Shown: one piece after another, positions 57,855 to 64,000 of the stretch | How the letters are laid out: the number at the start of each line of letters is the position of its first letter | Numbering within the stretch: position 1 is the first letter of the stretch | Assembly (NCBI RefSeq): GCF_022201045.2 | Contig: NC_068564.1 | Coordinates: 434,001 to 498,000 of the forward strand | Direction of reading: 5' to 3' | Source of the DNA: Citrus sinensis | Lineage: Eukaryota > Streptophyta > Magnoliopsida > Sapindales > Rutaceae | Length of the DNA stretch: 64,000 nt | The notes under the pieces: generated by a model | Told to the model about the DNA's origin: nothing | Databases searched by the model: none | The model's input: only the letters and a program-made list of their open reading frames with translations | Translations under genes and position numbers: made by a program

Positions 57855-60800
57855 ATGGCCGCCAAGAAGAGTGTAAGCGTTCTAAAAGAAGCTGATTTGA
57901 AGGGAAAGAGAGTGTTCGTACGAGTGGATCTGAACGTGCCGTTGGATGACAACTTGAATATCACCGATGACAACAGAGTCCGTGCTGCTGTTCCCACTAT
58001 CAAATACCTGATGGGTCATGGCGCCAAAGTCATTCTCTCCAGTCACTTGGTATATTTCTCCTTTCATTACTTGAATTCATGCGTTTTGCTTTCTGGGGTT
58101 TTGCGGTTTTTGGTGAATTTTAACTGGGTCGATCTTAATTTTTTTTTAAATAATTTTATGCAGTTCAGTTTTATAAAGATCCCTTTTTTATTCTCTCATT
58201 TGCATGTCATGCCCCCAAAGTTATTATCTCCAATTTGGTGTATTTCTTCAGTTCATGCCTTCAGCTTTCTGGGTTTTTTTTTTGTTTTTTTTTTGGTGAA
58301 TTTTTACTTGGTTGATCTTAGTTTTTGCAGTTTATTTTTGTAGTTTTCCGTAATGTTATTTTTTTAGGACCTATCTAATTGTTTTTTTCATGAAATAATT
58401 TTTCTTTCTAACAAGGGAATTTATAGACCTATTTTAGTTTTTTGGTACATGTGCATTTTGCTTTGATGTTTATATGGATCTGCTGTCAAAACTTTTTAAA
58501 CATTCTTATAAACTGTCTAAGCTGCTTCTGCTTTTGCTATTGTTTTATTGGAAAATATTATTTTGCTTTAATTGGTAGGAACTTGGTTTTCTGATTGCAT
58601 TATTGATAACCTACTCGAATGATGAATTTTTTATATTTTGATGCTTGATGGAAATCAATGTGATGTGTTTGAACTTGGTGTTATATTTGATTCCATCATA
58701 TCTAGTTGTAAATTATTGCATTTTAGGACTGAATCTCTGCCTGTAGATATGGCTGCTTGAGCTTTATTGTGCCAATTCTATTGCTTGATTTCGCCATCTA
58801 TTCTCTTTTGACTACTAATGTGTACATCAAATATTATATAATGGCAACATTGAAAATGGATATTTAATTACGTAATGCTCTCATACCTTACCGGTCTTAC
58901 CTTGTGTTGTGTAATAGATGTGAGTGGATGGATTTTTGGCTTTAACTGCCTCGGGATGAGCTAATGAGTCTCTAAACTGTAATTGGAGTTTGAGACTGTC
59001 AGTCTTATCACTTATCAGTTTCCTTATTTTGTTGCAACATGATCCTTATTGTTTCTTTTGGTCATCATTTTTTCTTTTTCTGCAGTTATCTTGTTTTGTC
59101 TTTATTATTTTGTTGTGTCGTTGTTTGTTGTTTCTTTCAATAAGTTATATTTGGGTTGCCTGTCACCATATCTTGATAACACCATTTGTTCATAACTACA
59201 TAATTTGGTAGAAGCAGTTGGAAAAACTATTCTCTCAATTATATGTAAATGAGTGGACAAACCATTCTTGCAATTTATATGTTAACTCTAAGACAGGAAA
59301 TAAATAACTGGTGCTAGCATTGTTTGATAAGTATATTGATTTCTTCATGACTGTAGAAAATAATCAAATTGAAGATTTAACCAACCTTAACTGGACATTT
59401 ATGCCCTTATTTATTGGAGAAAAATGGAAGGTGAAGGATTCCTTCCAAAGACAGGAAAAAATAGATCCTTCTATTGGGTAAAAAGGATGGAAATAATAGT
59501 CATATTTACCCTGGTTTTACATATAGATTATAATTTTGGATAAAGTTTTTACAACTTTAGACATACAAGGAAGTAATGACAAAATTAGTGTGCAGTGGCT
59601 CCTCTACCCTTGACATTTATGCCCTTATTGGTTGCAGAAAAATGGAAGGTGAATGATTCCTTCCAAAGATGGGAAAAAATTTATCCTTCTATTGGGTAAA
59701 AGGGATGGAAATAATAGTCATATTTACCCTGGTTTTACTTATAGATTATAATTTTGGATAAAGTTTTTACAACTTCAGACACACAAGGAAATAATGATAA
59801 AATTAGTGTGCCATAGCTCCTCCACCTTCCTTGTTGAAGGATACCAAAAGCAAAAAGTGGAAAATTGCAACCATTTCAGTTTCCTTCCCCTTCCACCCCT
59901 TAAAGAGGTGCCCTCCTACTTGATTTGGCCTATAGCTCTGAATTTAATGGGTTCTGAAGTAGTGTCATTTCAGAGATGCTGAGTCTTAATTTTGATAAAC
60001 TTCAATACTAGGTTCTAATAAATCACAGCTGTTGTGGGGATTTTTGTTAGAGGTGCGTATAGTTGAAAAATGGGAGGCCATGTGTAAACTGTTGAAGATG
60101 TGGGTGCACAAGGGCATAAAGTTGAAAATTGTTTTGTCCTTTCTTTTGTTTCCTTAGCAGTGATGAAGTGGGGTGCATGGATGGGTTCGCTCATTTACTT
60201 TCTTTGAAACCTAATCATATTTTGTGTTGTTTAATTTTAGAAGTCATTTGTGTTCTTACTTTTGTCTACTCTTGCTTCCAGAGTTTAATTTGTGTCTCAT
60301 GACTTTGTTGTCTTCTTGTTTTCAGGGGCGTCCAAAGGGTGTTACACCCAAGTACAGCTTGAAACCTCTTGTGCCAAGGCTTTCTGAACTTCTTGGAGTT
60401 GAGGTTTGTCCTTCCTTCCTATCTCGTCTTAAAACAGTGATTCTTAATTTTTGTACATTTTCCTCATTTGATACTTTGTGCTCATCGATTTTACCTGTTG
60501 TACTGTAGGTTAAAATGGCAAACGACTGCATTGGTGAAGAAGTTGAAAAAATGGTGGCTGAAATTCCCGAAGGGGGCGTCTTGCTCCTCGAAAATGTGAG
60601 GTTCCATAAGGAGGAAGAGAAGAATGACCCAGAGTTTGCTAAGAAGCTAGCTTCTCTTGCAGATCTCTATGTTAATGATGCATTCGGATCTGCCCATAGA
60701 GCCCATGCTTCCACTGAGGGTGTGGCTAAGTTCTTGAAGCCTTCTGTGGCTGGTTTCCTTATGCAAAAGGTACTTAGCTACGACATTGTACTCCTTTATT

Positions 60801-62032
60801 TTGTGTCACATTCTTGAAATTTTGTTTTCTTTGCTTTGACTTCACATGTTTTTGGTGGGTTTACATGTGCTATTATATAATATTTTGGTGATACCATAAG
60901 TTAAGAGAAAAAATGTTTGGTGGGTTCATATGATGACAATATCACCATTATATAATATTCTGATGATGCCATTAAGTTGAGAAAACATTTGCAACCACTT
61001 GATGTTTTATCTTGTTTTTTGATTTTAGGAACTAGATTATCTTGTTGGAGCTGTTTCAAATCCCAAGAAACCATTTGCTGCCATTGTTGGTGGTTCAAAG
61101 GTGTCAACTAAGATCGGTGTTATTGAATCACTTTTGGAGAAGGTTGACATTCTATTGCTCGGTGGAGGAATGATCTTTACCTTTTACAAGGCCCAAGGAC
61201 ACTCTGTTGGTTCATCCCTTGTTGAGGAAGACAAGCTTGATCTCGGTACGTCACTTATGGAGAAGGCCAAATCTAAAGGGGTGTCTCTTCTGCTCCCTAC
61301 TGATGTTGTTATTGCTGACAAGTTTGCTGCTGATGCCAACAGCAAGGTTTGTTCAATCAGATGATTTGTTTTATTGACAGTAAATTTTCGCTTCCAAGTA
61401 AAAGGCAATGAGCAAAACCATTTTAATAGAAATTATGGCAAATATTAGATTATTATAGCCTTCCTCTTGGTCTTTCTGGACACGGTGTGCATGATAATCC
61501 TCCTTGGTTGCAGAAAACAGTACATTAGGCTAGATCATGCAAAAAGAAATGTGAAATGGTTTGACGGGTTTTTATGTGAATGTAATGTACTTACAGGTGG
61601 TGCCAGCAACGGCAATTCCAGATGGTTGGATGGGCTTGGATGTTGGACCTGATGCCATCAAGTCATTCAGTGAAGCTTTGGATACTACTAAAACCATCAT
61701 CTGGAATGGACCTATGGGTGTGTTTGAATTTGATAAATTTGCTGCTGGCACTGAGGTATGGATTGTGCTTGCAATTTCTGATCATACCCAACTGTTACTG
61801 CGGATAGAAACTAAGAAATACACTTTTCTCTTTGCAGGCAATTGCCAAGAAGCTTGCGGAGCTCAGCGGGAAGGGAGTGACCACAATCATTGGAGGAGGT
61901 GACTCAGTTGCAGCCGTAGAGAAGGTTGGTCTGGCTGACAAGATGAGCCATATCTCCACTGGAGGTGGAGCCAGCTTAGAGCTCCTTGAGGGCAAAACAC
62001 TCCCTGGTGTGCTTGCTCTTGATGATGCTTAA
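57855..62032 (+). CDS. PGK: Phosphoglycerate kinase, cytosolic
   Basis: Glycolytic/gluconeogenic PGK. Six exons: 57855-58049, 60326-60403, 60509-60769, 61029-61346, 61597-61755, 61838-62032; 401 residues, the usual cytosolic length. Exons 2-5 have exactly the lengths of the plastid copy (78, 261, 318, 159 nt). No transit peptide (starts [19 protein letters not shown]). All PGK motifs are present ([70 protein letters not shown]). It ends LALDDA. Intron 1 is 2.3 kb, far longer than the others, and contains tandem duplications. The start is the ATG at 57855 because it matches cytosolic PGKs. Confidence 0.96.
58013..58330 (+). repeat. Partial tandem duplication of exon 1 end and intron 1 start in cytosolic PGK
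   Basis: The exon-1 end GCCAAAGTCATTCTCTCCAG plus donor and first intron bases (58020-58160) recur, decayed, at about 58210-58330 (CCCAAAGTTATTATCTCCAA, then TTGGTGTATTTCTTC), offset about 188 bp. The copied donor reads G|GTGTAT. Confidence 0.75.
59394..59829 (+). repeat. 218-bp tandem duplication in intron 1 of cytosolic PGK
   Basis: 59394-59611 and 59612-59829 are near-identical, sharing phrases such as GGTAAAAAGGATGGAAATAA and TTTACCCTGGTTTTAC. It is intronic and recent judging by the few differences. Confidence 0.9.
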
Positions 62033-62801
62033 ACCCAGTTCCTGGACTTTCCTTTTTTAAATGTGCCATTTCCAGAGTTGTATGTGTGGCTGGTTGTCAG
62101 CCCAGAGTGGATAAAAGTTAAACTTTATCATTAGAGTTGGTTTTGTAGATGCTGTAAGAGTAAAAATAAATTCTTTCTCACAGGCATCAATGGTGATGCA
62201 TTTTTCTGGATTTGATCCCATTTTGGAACATTGTGATGGTAAGGCTATAAGTTTCCTGAAGTCAAGTTCTTGTTCCTTTCTGATCACAATGAGCCGTTGA
62301 TGATTGTTAGATAATGCATGAATCCTGGCACTACAATATTTCCATTGTTTCTTGAATGATGTTTTCAGGCAATATTCTTCAGAATGCTATTAAACTACGG
62401 ACTGCTTCAACGGCCAAATAGAGGCATACTTTGTTATCCCGATTGATTGTGATGTATATTATAATTTATTTTCGGTGTTAAGTTTACCCGTTTAATATCA
62501 TAATTAAGGTTATTGTAAGATAAATTTGAATTTATAAATGTATACATGCAACAAATTAAAATTAAAATGATTTAAGAAAAGTTTGGAATGAAAAAAAACC
62601 TCCTTGCCTTCGTTTTGCGCGCATGTCATCAAATCAATCGACAAATGCATGGCGATTCCATAAGGGCGATTTAGTATTTTCACCGACCATTGCACACAGA
62701 TTTTTCAGACTTTCCCGGTACGGTTCTCCGCTGTGACGAGCTTACCAATTTTCAGGCATGGTATTATTATTAGCTGATTTATTTATTTATTCGCTACAAA
62801 T
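62033..62801. other. 3' end of cytosolic PGK and spacer
   Basis: Likely PGK 3'UTR to about 62300, then the promoter of the next gene. No further gene. Confidence 0.5.
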
Positions 62802-63099
62802 ATGGGTCGATACATGACGCTATCTTTGAGATGTTGGTCACGATCACTTTCTTTTGCAATTCCCAGAAACACCCTCTTGCCTTTCCCTGCTGCTGCACTT
62901 TCAAAAGCTAATGTTAACGTTTTGCGTTTCTCTTCTTCTTGCTGTTCTGCTGCGTCTTTTCAACAAAAGCAAAGCTGTTCTACTAACAATTGCACACCGC
63001 TTCCTCTTTGTAAAGATTCTCCGCTTTCAGGTACTTTAATAACAATAGCAGCAAATGGGTCAGTCAAAATCAGCTGAATGGTCGTTCTTTTTATTGCCG

Positions 63100-63146
<47 letters not shown>

Positions 63147-64000
63147 TTTCCCGTAATGGTGAAATTGCAGGACTGGAGAATGAGTTGGTTGGTTATGTAT
63201 TTGGCAAAAAGAAGGCAACAGAAGTGGCTCACTTGTAAATCCTTATCTGCCCATCTTCTCAACTCCTCATCTCTTATTACTGCCATGCAACTGTTCGTTA
63301 AAAATACTTGTACTATTACTATTGCTGGCACTTCTCTTTTTAGGTCAAGTGGTTTCTTTGTCATGGTAATAGAGCTAAGTTGTAGAGTTCAATTCTCCTG
63401 TTGTGCAGACTCTATATTTCAGTTATTTCAATTTTGATTTCTTAGCTTGCTTCTAGGTGCATCTGCATGCTCTCTTCTTCAAAATTTCTCTTATCTCAGT
63501 CACGTCTCATGTGAGGAGGTCTGTTGGGACTTGGTTTTAATACCATTGTTGGACCCTTACCTATTAGTTTAAGCTTTTGGGTCAATTGTTTTCTCTAACA
63601 ATGTGAATTGTTGTTTCTTCAGCATTTTCATTTGGTGAAATATCTAAAGAACTCTATTTACAACTTGAAGGGGGTGTGCAGTCATTGAATTTGTTTGCGT
63701 TTCTAGAGTTTATAGAGCAAGATGTTGCGAATATATTTGTATTGAACTTGTGTTTGTTGTTAAGGATTCAGAATATAAAATATAAGATCATTACTAATGG
63801 AATTATCGTGGCAATTGGTTCAGAGAATATCAATGTAAAGCTTTCGTGTACTTTATAGTTTAGTTTCTTGCTTCTTTTTGTTCTTATATTGTGGAAACTT
63901 TTTATTTGTGTTGTGAAAGTGTCATGATATTCACAGGGTGTGGAAACATGTAGTCCGCAAAGGGGATACAGTGGTTGATGCTACATGTGGCAATGGCTAT
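62802..64000 (+). CDS. SAM-dependent methyltransferase, rRNA-methylase (YtqB)-like, 5' part only
   Basis: Partial: the window ends inside exon 3. Exons seen: 62802-63030, 63171-63234, 63937-64000+. The N-terminus (MGRYMTLSLRCWSRSLSF...) is basic and Ser/Ala-rich, suiting an organelle targeting peptide. After the LENELVGYVFGKKKATEVAHL segment comes VWKHVVRKGDTVVDATCGNGY, where DATCGNG is methyltransferase motif I (SAM binding). The combination resembles the plant YtqB/rRNA_methylase family (I recall AT1G16445), but the substrate is unknown. The exon 2-3 junction is phase 2 and in frame. Confidence 0.75.
63105..63142. repeat. (AT)n microsatellite in intron 1 of the methyltransferase gene
   Basis: About 19 AT units, uninterrupted, 75 bp after the exon-1 donor and close to the acceptor at 63170. 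Probably polymorphic between individuals. Confidence 0.95.

Noticed and set aside
58054-58343. Read-through of PGK exon 1 into intron 1 as a longer protein
   Set aside because: The frame beyond the donor is Phe/Leu-rich intronic sequence; homology clearly resumes at 60326.

Overview
This window is nuclear DNA from a eudicot plant. It is AT-rich, with GT-AG introns, plant transposons and intact plant housekeeping genes. The proteins look rosid-like. Citrus is my best guess from general resemblance, at low confidence, because nothing in the sequence fixes the genus.

Layout. 0.2-6.5 kb: KDSA (minus; KDO-8-phosphate synthase, 13 exons) and a PPR-SMR-like gene (plus; resembles EMB2217), divergently transcribed from a 383-bp gap. 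6.5-27.6 kb: an accessory block built by repeated duplication of a ZIP zinc/iron transporter locus. It holds two intact convergent ZIP genes, one truncated ZIP pseudogene, a ZIP exon relic, a ZIP promoter relic, scattered copies of an unidentified membrane-protein gene, two solo LTRs, a broken Copia fragment and SINEs. 27.6-35.4 kb: gene-poor, with a 1-kb foldback element, a TTA-flanked MITE, an hAT-like element and a dead LINE RNase H fragment. 35.4-42.1 kb: a secreted proline-rich X8 protein and IMP dehydrogenase. 42.6-47.4 kb (minus): a complete 14-exon ent-kaurene synthase. 49.9-52.7 kb (minus): an M41/VIR3-like plastid membrane protein with an HEAGH motif. 53.4-62.0 kb: a tandem pair of phosphoglycerate kinases, plastidic then cytosolic, with matching exon structure. 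62.8-64 kb: the start of an SAM-dependent rRNA-methylase-like gene cut off by the window end.

Context. From memory, the gene order KDSA, EMB2217, X8 protein, IMPDH, ent-kaurene synthase matches Arabidopsis AT1G79500 down to AT1G79460. The M41-like gene plus plastid PGK matches AT1G56180/AT1G56190, and cytosolic PGK matches AT1G79550. The window may therefore keep an order that was split between two duplicated segments in Arabidopsis, with the ZIP cluster inserted between the PPR and X8 genes. The genes do not form one pathway. They cover cell-wall precursor synthesis (KDO), organelle RNA metabolism, metal uptake, purine synthesis, gibberellin synthesis and glycolysis/Calvin cycle.

Exon boundaries were placed by hand from splice sites, reading frame and family knowledge. 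All seven complete multi-exon genes sum to open frames of a length normal for their families, as far as I can recall. I found no clear candidate for a wholly new biological system. The best leads are the ZIP-cluster rearrangements, a possible in-frame cassette exon in ent-kaurene synthase, and the unidentified multicopy membrane protein.
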